Of a stretch of 64,000 nucleotides of DNA, positions 1 to 64,000 are shown in pieces (within the stretch, counting starts at the first letter, position 1; each line of letters begins with the position of its first letter). Origin of the DNA: Paulinella micropora (lineage: Eukaryota; Cercozoa; Imbricatea; Euglyphida). The DNA lies in the NCBI GenBank assembly GCA_009731375.1, contig BJOX01000169.1, positions 716,664 to 780,663 of the forward strand. The letters are read 5' to 3'. The position numbers were made by a program, and so were the translations under genes. Under the pieces are notes generated by a model. That model saw only the letters and a list, made by a program, of their open reading frames with translations, made no database searches and had not been told where the DNA came from.

Positions 1-63
<63 letters not shown>

Positions 64-156
64 CTCTCTCTCTCTCTCCCTCCCTCATCTCTCATCTCTC
101 TCTCTTTCTCTCTCTCTCTCTCGCTCTCTCTCTCTCTCTCCCTCCCTCATCTCTCA

Positions 157-190
<34 letters not shown>

Positions 191-1003
191 CGAGGCCGCC
201 CTCTCTCCCTCCTTCTTCTTCTTCTTCTTCTTCTTCTTCTTCTTCTTCTTCTTCTTCTTCTTCTTCTTCTTCTTCTTCTTCTTCTTCTTCTTCTTCTTCT
301 TCTTCTTCTTCTTCTTCTTCTTCTTCTTCTTCTTCTTCTTCTCCTTCTCCTTCTCCTTTCTCCCTTCTTTCTGCTTTCTGCTTTCTGCTTTCTGCTTCCT
401 GCTTCCTGCTTCTTGCTTCTTGCTTTCTTCTTGCTTTCTTCTTGCTTTCTTCTTGCTTTCTTCTTGCTTTCTTCTTGCTTTCTTCTTGCTTTCTTCTTGC
501 TTTCTTCTTGCTTTCTTCTTGCTTTCTTCTTGCTTTCTTCTTTCTTCTTTCTTTCTTCTTTCTTTCTCCTTTCTTTCTCCTTTCTTTCTCCTTTCTTTCT
601 CCTTTCTTTCTCCTTTCTTTCTCCTTTCTTTCTCCTTTCTTTCTCCTTTCTTCTTCTTTCTTCTTTCTTCTTTCTTCTTCTTTCTTCTTTCTTCTTTCTT
701 CTTCTTTCTTCTTCTTTCTTCTTTCTTCTTTCTTCTGCTTTCTTCTGCTTTCTTCTTTCTTCTTTCTTCTTCTCCTTCTCCCTCTTCTCCCTCTTCTCCC
801 TCTTCTCCTCTTCTCCCTCTTCTCCCTCTTCTCCCTCTTCTCCCTCTTCTTCTTCTTCTTCTTCTTCTTCTTCTTCTTCTTCTTCTTCTTCTTCTTCTTC
901 TTCTTCTTCTTCTTCTTCTTCTTCTTCTTCTTCTTCTTCTTCTTCTTCTTCTTCTTCTTCTTCTTCTTCTTCTTCTTCTTCTTCTTCTCCCCCTCCTCCT
1001 CCT

Positions 1004-1035
<32 letters not shown>

Positions 1036-1080
1036 TCCTCCTCCTCTCTCCTCCCCCTCCTCGTCCTCCCCCTCGTCCTT
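1..1080. repeat. Pyrimidine-strand microsatellite block
   Basis: The block runs from (TC)n through (TTC)n and higher-order CTTTCTT/TTCTTGC variants back to (TTC)n and (CTC)n. All bases on the + strand are C or T apart from rare G or A. Reading frames through it encode only Ser/Leu/Phe or Glu/Lys/Arg homopolymers, so no gene is called. It could adopt triplex DNA because of its strict purine/pyrimidine strand asymmetry. Confidence 0.95.
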
Positions 1081-1096
1081 ACTATTACTATTACTG

Positions 1097-1174
<78 letters not shown>
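1081..1174. repeat. (ACT)n trinucleotide repeat
   Basis: A near-perfect ACT array closes the pyrimidine block and is followed by ordinary mixed sequence. Confidence 0.95.
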
Positions 1175-1286
1175 TGATTATTATCATTATAATCCCTGAA
1201 AGGTGTTGGGTTTAGGGGTTGGGAGGTTTTGGGGAGGTGGGGGAATGGAACCATGGTTTGTGGGAACCAGAGTTGGGAGCTCATAT

Positions 1287-1400
1287 TGACAGGGTGGCTA
1301 GCTCCAAACTCGATATCGCTTCTGATGTTGTTGTTGTTGTTGTTTTTGTTGTTGTTGTTGGAATTGTCAGGGTGGCTAGCCCCAGACTCGATAGTGATTG
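1287..1400 (+). repeat. Direct repeat flanking a (GTT)n tract
   Basis: The phrase cagggtggctagc followed by an ACTCGATA-type ending occurs at about 1288 and again at about 1366, on either side of a short GTT array. This is a small tandem duplication with a microsatellite between the copies. Confidence 0.7.
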
Positions 1401-1465
1401 TGTTTTTTTTTATTTCACGCAAATATTTGCGTTAGGGGAGTGTCCTGAATGCAGAAATACATAAC

Positions 1466-1963
1466 CCACGCGAATTAGCCGGCGCCGACATCAATGGCTG
1501 AGAATGCTCCAAGGCTCTAAGAGCTGTGGCAGAAGGGTTTATGCCAGTGACCTCCGGCAATTGAACGTACCTCGTCCACGGGGAAAGGGGGGGTCCGTGG
1601 GGCTCTCTCCCCGGGCATCCTAGCCCCGCAAGTGTACGTAACCCAAGCGACTTTGCTGGCACCAAGAATTGCTGAGAATGTTCCGAGGCTCTCAGAGCTT
1701 TGCCAGAAAGGTTTATGCCGGTTACCTCCGGCAGTTAAACGTACCCTGTCCACGGGGAAAGGGGGGCCCTCTCCCGGGAACCCTAGCCCTGCAATCGTAC
1801 GTACCCGAAGCGAATTTCCTAGCACCAAAATGAATGGCTGAAAATGCTCCGAGGCTCTAAGAGTTGTGCCAGAAGGGTTCATGCCGGTTTCCTCTGGCAA
1901 TAGAACGTTCCCTGTCGACTATGGAAAGGGGGGGGTCCGGGGGGGCGGGGCCTCCCCCGGAAC
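1466..1963 (+). repeat. Three-copy ~165 bp tandem repeat
   Basis: Three diverged head-to-tail units start near 1466, 1641 and 1806. Each contains aatggctgaRaatgYtccRa, a GAGGCTCT stretch, a CCTCYGGCA segment and a G-run of 6 to 8 bases. No coding potential is convincing. The array lies just upstream of the putative first exon of gene 1, so it may be 5' flanking or UTR sequence; no promoter element is recognisable. Confidence 0.8.
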
Positions 1964-2093
1964 CCAATCCCCTTCTTCCCCCCTTCCCCCTCTCCTTCTT
2001 GAAAACTTTTGTATGACTCGTAGTAAAAATTTCCACATTTTCGTTCTCCTCGCATCTCAATCTTCTTCCTTGTACTGTGGTAAAGGCTTTCAT

Positions 2094-2252
2094 ATGGGTA
2101 TCTGCCACGCAAAGAAGACCGCGCCTGCTACTGTAGCTGAGATCGAACGAAGCGGCTCCAAAATCTTCTACACAAAAACTACTGACAACTCAAGCTCTCC
2201 GGAAGACTACGCCACAAAAACCACTGACAACTGCAGCGCAGCGGAAGCTAAG
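2094..2252 (+). CDS. Gene 1 exon 1 (putative start, 53 codons)
   Basis: The open frame begins MGICHAKK and ends ...AEAK at an AAG|GTCAGC donor, leaving phase 0, which matches the phase-0 acceptor at 3478. It has no domain homology that I recognise. A short internal duplication (TKTTDN twice) is visible. The ATG context has G at +4 but C at -3, so the start and the membership of this exon in gene 1 are only moderately supported. Confidence 0.5.
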
Positions 2253-3007
2253 GTCAGCTCTGTCTATCTATCTATCTATCTATCTATCTGGAGCTCGTTC
2301 TGCAAGGGGCGCCTATGGAACGAGCCCTGGCCCCGCCTGGTACCAGGGAGATTTGGTATCGCCTGTATCAATCCCTTCCCACGGCTTAGCTGGGCATCGG
2401 GTTAATACTTTACCCACAGACTTCCTTGGTTGACGAAATCAGAAGCTCCTTTTTTCTGACATTAGTCGATATCTCATCAGTTGATCTCATCACTTACTCC
2501 ACGGAGCGAAGCAAGGCCACTTGAAGTGTCACTGACCCTCCCTTGGGCTTGGTTTTTTGAAATGGGTGCCATCTGTCGACAGACTGGTGTGGGTGTGCTG
2601 GGCCCGTGGTGGGGTGCCTTATGCGTGCCTAGCCATACGCCTATAAGTCACATGCCGAAATAGCGACGGGAAGCACAATCCTGTTCCCTCAGGGTGCCCT
2701 TTCTCGCTTGTTGAGCCCGGAATAAAACCCACAGTGCTCTGTCGGTTTATACTAGACTGTCGAACAGTCTCGAAACTCCATCTGCTTACTGGGTCCTCTG
2801 TAATGGAGGTGGGAGCTCGTTCTGCAAGGGGCGCTTATGGAACGAGCCCTGGCCCCGCCTGGTACTAGGGAGATTTGCTATCGCCTGTATCAGTCCCTTC
2901 GGTGCAAACATCACGGCTTAGCTGGGCATCGGGTTAATACTTTACCCACAGACTTCCTTGGTTGACGAAATCAGAAGCTCCATTTTTCTGGCATTAGTCG
3001 ATATCTC

Positions 3008-3071
<64 letters not shown>

Positions 3072-3102
3072 GTCTGTCTGTCTATTCATGTATCTGTCTC
3101 TC

Positions 3103-3153
<51 letters not shown>

Positions 3154-3159
3154 GATCTA

Positions 3160-3238
<79 letters not shown>

Positions 3239-3270
3239 TTATCTATGTATCTACCTACCTACCTACCTAC

Positions 3271-3343
<73 letters not shown>

Positions 3344-3368
3344 CATCCATCCATACGTCCATCCGTCC

Positions 3369-3423
<55 letters not shown>

Positions 3424-3440
3424 CATCCATCCATCCATCC

Positions 3441-3472
<32 letters not shown>

Positions 3473-4036
3473 ACCTAGGATGACCAACCTATCAAGCTGC
3501 ATGGCCTTCCGCTCTCTAAGAAGATCAAAGTTCAAACGCCGTCCCGCAAAGTGCTTGTAGTATTGTCCAGCCCGTTGAACGATCACTCGATGAGCAGTGC
3601 GGCGGCTCGCCTCTTTGTGGATGAGCATCGGAAAGCCTACCCCGAGGACACGGTTGAGTTTCTGGACCTTGGCGAGAAGAAGCTGCCAGTCTATGGAGCC
3701 GACTCATGTAAAGTCAAGTTCGCTCTCTACGGAGGCGCCGACAAAGCAGAAGGCTTGCCTGCCTGGGCAGCGAGCAAGGCCTTAATCGAGCAGCTCATAT
3801 CCGCCGACAAGCTGGTGCTGGCGGCCCCGACCTGGAACTTCTTCGTGCCCGACGTGCTCAAGCAGTACATCGACCACCTGGCACAGCCCAATGTCACCTT
3901 CAACCCGGCCAACTACGCAGGCTTGGTCACAGGCAAACCAGCTCTCATCATTCGCAGCGCAGGTCTTGCTTCTCTCTTTTTTTCTGGCTAGTTTTCGCTC
4001 GTGTGTGTTTCTGAATGAGCGTGTACGCGTGTGCGC

Positions 4037-4074
<38 letters not shown>

Positions 4075-4093
4075 TATATATATATGTATGTGC

Positions 4094-4134
<41 letters not shown>

Positions 4135-4206
4135 CGTTTTCTGCGTGTTCGTATGTGTAAATGTGTCTGTTTATGAACCTACCTACCTACCTACCTACCT
4201 ATCTAT

Positions 4207-4245
<39 letters not shown>

Positions 4246-4805
4246 CTATCTATCTATCTATCTATATATCTATCCATCTATATATCTATCTGTTTATCTA
4301 CCTGGCCGATTGAGCGCATATGCGTTCCCAAGGGGGAAAACACTGTGCCAACACACACACACACACATGAAAATTGACAGACAAGAAGGGACTTACTGAA
4401 GATAGATGATAGATGAGATGTCGCAAAGGAATGTAGTCCTTGCAAAGGAACGCAGTTTCACATCAAACAATAATTTGTGTACTGTGCATGTGTCCGGGAT
4501 GGGAATCACGGGTAGACTGTGTTCTGGAAAAAGAAGAGGAGGAAGGACGTTGAAGAAAAAGGCAATCTAGGAATGGAGAGTGGGAGGATAAGGAAGAAGA
4601 GAAAGAAAAGGAAGCCGTTAGTCCAAGTGTTTTGAGCACCGTAAGCTTGCGCAAGCTACAATGATGACATTGTATGAGGCCTAAACCCCCGCAGGGACCT
4701 AGCCCGGGCTATGCAACACTGGACGGCTATGATGGAATGCAGTCACCAATACGGACTAGAGGAAGATTAGTCCAATTTTTGACTGCACAGGAGCGATAAA
4801 TGGCA

Positions 4806-4861
<56 letters not shown>

Positions 4862-6226
4862 GTAGGTAGGTAGGTAGGTAGGTATGTAGATAGGTAGGTA
4901 GGTCGAATATGGTCAAAGCTTTGTGGTTATGCGTTGTGTAGGCAATGCTGTAGGCCATTCTATGGACGTGGGTTTGCCTTGGCTCTACCAGGCGCTCCAG
5001 TTTATTGGTTTCCAAGACATGCAGCACCTAGCGGTCCCGATGACAGCCAACGTGGCTGGTCGGGAGGCTCTCCTCAAGCAAGTGGGGGAACAAGCGGCGG
5101 CACTGGCCAAGAGCTTTACTTTCGATGCGGCGCGTCCCCGCGCGGAGCTGCCCGCGTTGGTGTGGGACGCCAAGGCTGTGCTCGGCACACCCTTGGAGGC
5201 CAACGGCTTGGGCCAGAAGGTGTTGCTCGTGTCAGCCTCGCCAATGGGAGCGAACTCTGCTTCTCTGGCTGCGGCCAATGGCTTTCTGGACAGCTACCGT
5301 ACCGCAGTGCCCGGGACGGAAGTTACCACGCTGGACCTGGCCGCGCTGGCGGAGGCCGGCGAGCTCCCGCCTTACACCGCGTCGCGCGTGCAGGCTAAAT
5401 TCGCCAAGTTCGCAGGCAAGGATGCCAAGCTTAACGCGACTGTGGCCTCGGAGTGGGCTTACTGCGAAGCCCGGATCAAAGAGCTTGTGGAAGCAAACAC
5501 GATCGTCTTCGCCACCCCCACCTGGAACTTCGGGCTGCCGCACACCTTCGTGCGTTACCTTGCGCATGTGGTGCAGCCGCACTACACCTTCAACCCGGTG
5601 AACTTCTCGGGCCTGTTGCAGAACAAGCGCGCGTTCGTGTTCGCGGCGTCCGGAGGTATGTATGTATGTATGTATGTATGTATGCATGCATGTATGTAAT
5701 GTATGTAATGTATGTATGTATGTATGTATGTATGTATGTAGGTATGTATGTAATGTATATAATGTATGTATGTATGTATGTAATGTATGTAATGTATGTA
5801 ATGTATGTATGCATGCATGTATGCATGTATGTATGTATGCATTTATGTATGTATGCATGTATGTATGTAATGTATGTATGTAATGTATTTGTGTATGTAT
5901 GTATGTGTATGTATGTATGTATGTATTTATTTATGTATTTATGTATGTATGTATGTATGTATGTATGAATGTCGGTCTGTCTGTCTGTCTGAGTATGTAA
6001 TGATGTAATGTATGTAATGTATGTAATTTATGTATGTATGTATGTATGTATGTAATGTATGTATGTAATGTATGTATGTAATGTATGTATGTAATGTATG
6101 TATGTAATGTATGTATGTAATGTATGTATGTAATGTATGTATGTAATGTATGTATGTATGTATGTATGTATTTACGTGTATATATATGTATGTATGTATT
6201 TATGTATGAATGTATATATGAATGTA

Positions 6227-6261
<35 letters not shown>

Positions 6262-6760
6262 ATGTATGTATGTATGTATGTATGTAGTATGTAATGTATG
6301 TATTTATGTATGTATGTATGTATGTATGTATGTATGTGTTTATGTATGTATGTATGTATGTATGTATGCATGTATGTATGCATGTATGCACGCATGCATG
6401 TATGTATGTATGTATGTATGTATGTATGTATGTATGTATGTATGTATGTATACATGTACATATGAATTTATGTATGTATGTAAGGTGCCACCTTGGGGGG
6501 CCCGCGCGACTTCGTGACTCCTTGGCTCAAGTCAGTCTTGGGCCTGATGGGCGTGGCCGACATTCGCGTCTCACATCTCCCAGCAACTGCCAGCGGCACA
6601 CGGGCGTCTGCCATCGAGAACTCCATCAAGCAGATGACGGGCCTGCTTACGTCAGGAGTGGAATCATCCACTGAACCTTCTATTGAAATTGCTGCTGCTG
6701 CTGCTTTTGAAATTGCTGCTGCTGCTGCTGCTGCTACTACTACTACTACTACTACTACTG

Positions 6761-6807
<47 letters not shown>

Positions 6808-7209
6808 GCTGCTGCTGCTTCTGCTGCTGCTACTACTACTACTACTACGACTACTACTACTACGACGACGACGACGAACGCATCGAAGAAAGGATCGTTG
6901 CCATCAAAGTGGCGCTTGCCTGGGCCTCTAGGGCGTAGAGCGAAGCGAGGCGGTAAGAAAATGAGCGCCCTCACAAGTACACGGAAAATAGCACCTTCTG
7001 TCCCTGCGAAGGAAGCAAAAGAGGCAAGCAAAGAAACACCAGTTGCCAGTTCTAGCGATGGATCCAAACCGGAGCTGAAGGATGGCAGTGAAGCAGCAAG
7101 TACTACATCCAAGGCCGACGAGGGATTCAAGACCGTCCAACCGGAACTGAAAGACGGCAGCCAGGCAACACGTACTGCCAGTAACAGGTCAGTTGATGAG
7201 TCCAGATGA
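2094..7209 (+). CDS. Gene 1: fused two-domain FMN-dependent NADH-azoreductase-like protein
   Basis: Model: join(2094..2252, 3479..3962, 4942..5655, 6485..7209), 693 codons, all junctions in phase (0, 1, 1). Two flavodoxin-like (Flavodoxin_2/AzoR) domains are fused. Domain 1 (about residues 76-250) starts [10 protein letters not shown] and has [17 protein letters not shown]. Domain 2 (about 305-505) starts [12 protein letters not shown] and has [16 protein letters not shown]. In the AzoR family these stretches form the first beta-strand/FMN phosphate loop and the FMN-contacting P-x-x-N-F loop. The expected reaction is two-electron NAD(P)H-dependent reduction of azo dyes or quinones. After domain 2 come poly-Ala/poly-Thr tracts and a Lys/Ser-rich tail. 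Bacterial AzoR is about 200 residues and acts as a homodimer, so the fusion may be an internal dimer (inference). Exon 1 is the least certain part. The N-terminus MGICHAKK fits an N-myristoylation/palmitoylation signal, which is unproven. Confidence 0.85.
2253..3478 (+). other. Gene 1 intron 1
   Basis: This intron holds a partly tandem copy of dispersed family R1 (2290-3010) followed by about 470 bp of (TATC)n with TGTC, TACC and CATC variants running up to the acceptor. Confidence 0.6.
2290..3010 (+). mobile_element. Dispersed family R1, tandem partial-plus-longer copy
   Basis: R1 is a ~0.5 kb repeat whose 3' end is always ...gtcgatatctcatc joined to (TATC)n. Landmarks include a GAAATGGGTGCCATCTGTCGA 5' region, a perfect stem AGACTGT/ACAGTCT and a second stem GCTCGTTC/GAACGAGC. 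Here a 3' portion is followed head-to-tail by a longer unit through the linker agttgatctcatcacttact. No ORF is conserved. It behaves like a SINE or 5'-truncated LINE remnant. Confidence 0.8.
3479..3962 (+). CDS. Gene 1 exon 2, azoreductase domain 1
   Basis: The exon begins after a (TATC)n-CTAG acceptor with DDQPIKLHG and runs through the first domain to ...ALIIRSA|G. The donor is CAG|GTCTTG (phase 1). The closing [14 protein letters not shown] corresponds to the LVTGKKAxxxxSxGG stretch of bacterial AzoR. The codons favour G or C in the third position, unlike the flanking intron sequence. Confidence 0.9.
3963..4941 (+). other. Gene 1 intron 2
   Basis: In order it contains (TA)n, (TG)n and (GA)n at about 4038-4133, (TATC)n at about 4170-4305, an inverted copy of dispersed family R2 (4412-4806), and (GATA)n/(GGTA)n at about 4806-4905. 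Confidence 0.85.
4412..4806 (-). mobile_element. Dispersed family R2, copy 1
   Basis: R2 ends ...cctttgcgacatctcatc(TATC)n in its sense direction, sharing the terminal ATCTCATC(TATC)n with R1. Internal landmarks are gcttgcgcaagc (perfect palindrome) and agcccgggct. This copy is inverted in gene 1 intron 2. Confidence 0.85.
4942..5655 (+). CDS. Gene 1 exon 3, end of domain 1, linker and most of domain 2
   Basis: The exon opens after GTGTAG with the two bases completing a Gly codon, then [20 protein letters not shown], which supplies the C-terminal helix of domain 1. A linker follows, then domain 2 up to ...[10 protein letters not shown]. The donor is G|GTATGT and opens directly into an 829 bp GTAT microsatellite intron. 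Confidence 0.9.
5656..6484 (+). repeat. Gene 1 intron 3: intron made almost entirely of (GTAT)n
   Basis: The 829 bp intron starts with the donor GTATGT and is GTAT microsatellite (with GTAAT, GCAT and GTCT variants) almost to the acceptor TATGTAAG. There is no classical polypyrimidine tract. Both flanking exons join in phase to give the conserved SGGATLGG segment. Confidence 0.9.
6485..7209 (+). CDS. Gene 1 exon 4, domain 2 C-terminus and homopolymer/Lys-Ser tail
   Basis: The exon resumes in phase with [20 protein letters not shown], completing the second azoreductase domain. From about 6700 to 6880 the reading frame passes through GCT and ACT trinucleotide arrays encoding poly-Ala and poly-Thr. 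It then continues in the same frame into a Lys/Ser/Glu-rich tail with the repeated phrase (P)ELKDGS and a TGA stop at 7207-7209. The frame survives roughly 180 bp of microsatellite, which argues that the tail is translated. Confidence 0.85.
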
Positions 7210-9181
7210 TTCCAGAATTGTTTTACGTAACAAGATCTCATGTACAGTCTCAGTGCACAAGTTAAATACTGCTTGATTTATCTCTTCCAAGAAACAAGTT
7301 TTGAACTGATGCTGAAAAAAAAAAAAAATCAAGCCAACTTGGTGTGGCGGCAAGTCTCAGTCTGCTCGTTTCATTGATGGGCAAGCCAGAAGCTGTGCTG
7401 GACACCTTGTCAATATTTATTTTCACATGTACATCACGTCCACTAGTAACTTGTACTAATCACTTCATTACTAATGTTTCCGATGACTCGTTAAACTGTC
7501 CTTTTTGAAAATGTCAAACTTACACTTCCCACTTAATCATACTAGTGGCAAGTATTTTATTAAAACAGTGTTTGCGTAAAAAAACTGTGAAGTGGCTGAA
7601 CAGCCTCGTTACTTAAAATGTCATTGGCTCAGTTGTAAATACTAGTTTGAACACCACCGGTCGCGACTCGATGATTTATATATTTTACAATCCGGTGGCA
7701 ATGAATGATTTGTGATACGGGGTGACTCCGACTGTTTTTCTTTTTTGATCATCGTATTAATATTATTAATATTAATAATAAAGCAATGAAGTATTAATAC
7801 AATATCATCATAATATAATTTTTTTTAAATTTTATTTTATTTTTTTAACGGGGGCCGCAAACACTGTTTTAATAAAATATTAATACTTGCCACTAAAGAA
7901 ATAAGACAGTTCGGCCCGGATAACTAGTAAAGCCTTGGCACAAACCGTCAGTTTACAGAGGCTGCCTCTTATTAGCCTAGTACATCTACTAGTCTGCTAT
8001 TCAACTTTCTTTCTCAGTTGTTCACCCGGACCGTAGGCTGTGACTTTTCAGTAGTACTTAAATTCGGCGCGACCTACTCTGATGATATTGAGCCATTGCT
8101 TCCGAGTCCTTTCAAGTTTGGACTGACCTCTCAGTCAGAGTCAGTCACGAAAAGCAACCGTGTCACCGTGGTCGGACTGAGCGTTCCGAGGCTTTACGCA
8201 AACCATCCGGTGACCGTGACCGGCGTGACTGTTTCAACTGAGTCACGTAGTATTAATAATAAAATATTGCCACCCGTTGCTGTCATCGGAGAACTCATCT
8301 GACTGAAAGTGAAAGGGAAGCGACTGAGGTCAAGAGATAGAATGGAAGTGAGTGATATCAAACTCGGAGATACAACTTAGTAACGCAACCGTGACAGCCT
8401 GTGATGCTATATCATTGAGTCCATCCCGGCCCGGCCGCCGGCCGCAACTTCACTGCCAACTTATGATCAGCAGATGATAAGTTTGAAAATTAGTATCTTT
8501 GCCCGGTGACCGACTCTTTGCCCGGTGACCGACTCAAATGCCAAGTCCGTTATCCGGCGTTAACTTGACTGATTGAAACTTCATCATCATAAGTTCAAGT
8601 TGAATTCTGCTGGTTGCTAATAAAGTTGAATCTCAGCCGATGGTCCGTGACACTGATGATATGTTGACGGAGGCTTTGCCATGATACTTGAATGTCCTCT
8701 GCTGTAAAGTGAACGAAGACTGGAGTCACTTCAGCAGGTAAAATACTTTTCAACGTTAATATACTTTTCAACCAACATTAATATTTATAAAGTAATCATC
8801 ACTGACATTTGTTACTATGATATTACAAAATCAATTTCTAAGTGTTTTCAGTTGAAATGTTAAAAACTACATATGTGAAGGTTAACTCATGGTCATCTAA
8901 GTTGCAATAAGGGGGATTTATACAGGGTGAAGTCCAAAGCAATCGGAGAGATCCTCAGACAATAGGAGAACAAGCAACCGCAAACGCTCGGGTCAGTTAC
9001 TAAAGGCAACGATCTTGATTGCCAACTCAGATCACCAGTGAGTCCTTGACACGAGTGCAGGGCCAGAGCCACAGACTCAGGCGTGACTTCGGCCCTTTAA
9101 ACTGCCATAACCAGTTCCGCGTTGCATCCGTGTGATCTCTAGTGGCTGTCACCGTGACTTCGCGAATGATGCCTATGAAAC
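7210..9181. other. Intergenic region between convergent genes 1 and 2
   Basis: This is mostly unique, moderately AT-rich sequence with few microsatellites, in contrast to the introns. It contains an A-run at 7316-7327, AATAAA-like strings near 7775 (possible polyadenylation signals for gene 1) and a MITE-like element (7545-7893). An open frame at 8018-8302 has no recognisable domain. No RNA gene was recognised. Confidence 0.7.
7545..7893. mobile_element. 349 bp MITE-like element with ~34 bp terminal inverted repeats and TA target duplication
   Basis: The left end GTGGCAAGTATTTTATTAAA and the reverse complement of the right end share about 34 bp (GTGGCAAGTATT...ACAGTGTTTGCG), with a small insertion in the right copy. 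TA dinucleotides flank both ends (7543-7544 and 7894-7895). No transposase is encoded. TA duplication suits mobilisation by a Tc1/mariner-type transposase, which is inference. Confidence 0.75.
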
Positions 9182-29040
<19,859 letters not shown>

Positions 29041-29633
29041 GGCGAGGGTGGATTTCTGAATATGGAAACATTCTGAAACTGTCACGACTTTGGCTTGAAT
29101 CAGTCACCAGTTTTTCTCGCCCCCCCAGACCCCAAATTCTCCAAAAAAGTCGTCCGCTACCAGAAAGTGAGGGGGCTGGTGGCGAGTCCGTTGAGATGGC
29201 CAAGCCGGGACGGCACAGAAATCCAGTGCTGACAAATGGCAAGGGCGCGAAAAATCGACCAATTTTTTTTTCTTGTAAAGGAAAAAAGTAGAGGGAAGCC
29301 GTCTTGAGCTACACTGCACCTGTGCTCGAGGTTGCTGGCGGGATCGAAAGCTCGGCTAAGGGACTGTTTGTTAGTGCAAGGGTTTTTCAAAACCCGGTCG
29401 TCTCGCAGCATTCTTTTCTGCCGGAAATCAGTGGCTCGACATAGAGGGCAGCGAGGCTGGTGGTCATGTCGACCTGGGGCACAGGATGTTTTGAGCCAGA
29501 AAGATAGCCTAGGTGCATCTTGATGTCTGTACGTCATGACTACACTATTTTCTGGTTTGCCTGTGTTTTCTCAAGGCTGTGTCACAACCTGTTGTCTGTT
29601 GTTCGCCTCGGCCTGACCACCTTTCTCCTCGCA

Positions 29634-29724
<91 letters not shown>

Positions 29725-29725
29725 C

Positions 29726-29812
<87 letters not shown>

Positions 29813-29821
29813 CCTGTCTAC

Positions 29822-29865
<44 letters not shown>

Positions 29866-30238
29866 NNNNNNNNNNNNNNNNNNNNNNNNNNNNNNNNNNN
29901 NNNNNNNNNNNNNNNNNNNNNNNNNNNNNNNNNNNNNNNNNNNNNNNNNNNNNNNNNNNNNNNNNNNNNNNNNNNNNNNNNNNNNNNNNNNNNNNNNNNN
30001 NNNNNNNNNNNNNNNNNNNNNNNNNNNNNNNNNNNNNNNNNNNNNNNNNNNNNNNNNNNNNNNNNNNNNNNNNNNNNNNNNNNNNNNNNNNNNNNNNNNN
30101 NNNNNNNNNNNNNNNNNNNNNNNNNNNNNNNNNNNNNNNNNNNNNNNNNNNNNNNNNNNNNNNNNNNNNNNNNNNNNNNNNNNNNNNNNNNNNNNNNNNN
30201 NNNNNNNNNNNNNNNNNNNNNNNNNNNNNNNNNNNNNN
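29866..30238. other. Assembly gap (N)
   Basis: Run of N between a (TATC)n array and an R1 copy. Confidence 1.
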
Positions 30239-30675
<437 letters not shown>

Positions 30676-30696
30676 CATCCATCCATCCATCCATCC

Positions 30697-30743
<47 letters not shown>

Positions 30744-30790
30744 CATCTTCCAACCTACCTACCTATCTACCTACCAATCTACCTACCTAC

Positions 30791-30879
<89 letters not shown>

Positions 30880-31057
30880 GTCTGTCTGTCTGCTTGTCTA
30901 TCTACTTACCTGCCTACCTACCTACCTACTTACCTACTTATAGAGAGAAAGAGAGAGAGAGAGAGAGAGAGGGAGGATCAAGCAGTTTGTTTCACTGCAC
31001 CTTGTCGCATTGTGTGTCTGCGGTGTGCAGAGCCTTTGGAAGCGTTGTTTGTTCTGC

Positions 31058-64000
<32,943 letters not shown>

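Noticed and set aside
413-1215. Long Ser/Leu/Phe and Glu/Lys/Arg frames on both strands
   Set aside because: Simple (TTC)n/(TC)n sequence; no codon bias, domain or start context.
8018-8302. 94-codon frame in the intergenic region
   Set aside because: No recognisable domain, no convincing start context and no codon bias; kept as non-coding.

Overview
This is a eukaryotic nuclear window, shown by GT-AG introns, multi-exon genes, retroposons and TA-flanked MITEs. It is saturated with tetra-, tri- and pentanucleotide microsatellites. I saw no rRNA, tRNA, CRISPR array or bacterial operon structure. The lineage is not fixed by the sequence; GC-rich exons, a two-domain azoreductase and a plant/animal-type CPA2 antiporter suit an alga or other protist, but that is inference.

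Behind the repeats I can thread three genes by requiring every exon-exon junction to keep reading phase. Gene 1 (+, 2094-7209, 4 exons, 693 codons) is a protein with two fused FMN-dependent NADH-azoreductase/flavodoxin-like domains. Gene 2 (-, 29040-9182, 22 exons, 1303 codons) is a ubiquitin-conjugating (E2) protein that also carries a Cys-rich/CGH..PWP segment, an F-box-like segment, a long helical region, Thr/Ser/Pro homopolymer tracts and a C-terminal CCCH zinc finger. Gene 3 (+, 31058 to beyond 64000, at least 27 visible exons) is a CPA2 cation:proton antiporter of the KEA4-6/TMCO3 type: signal peptide, coiled coil, then the membrane exchanger domain. Genes 1 and 2 converge on a 2 kb intergenic region (7210-9181); genes 2 and 3 diverge from a 2 kb intergenic region (29041-31057). 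Nothing suggests a shared pathway.

Layout: 1-2093 pyrimidine-rich microsatellites and a three-copy ~165 bp tandem repeat; 2094-7209 gene 1; 7210-9181 intergenic with a 349 bp MITE; 9182-29040 gene 2; 29041-31057 intergenic with an assembly gap and retroposon; 31058-64000 gene 3, including a 3.8 kb TATGC-type satellite in one intron and five of the six N gaps.

The most unusual property is intron architecture. Nearly every intron is a microsatellite that starts at, or runs up to, the splice site, and carries one to about sixteen truncated direct copies ('echoes') of the neighbouring exon edge with its splice site. At several introns the same AG|GT-containing segment sits at both ends, as expected if introns arose by tandem duplication of exon sequence. 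Three retroposon-like families end in the same (TATC)n tail, two sharing a longer 3' terminus, and a MITE has landed exactly on a 3' splice site of gene 3.
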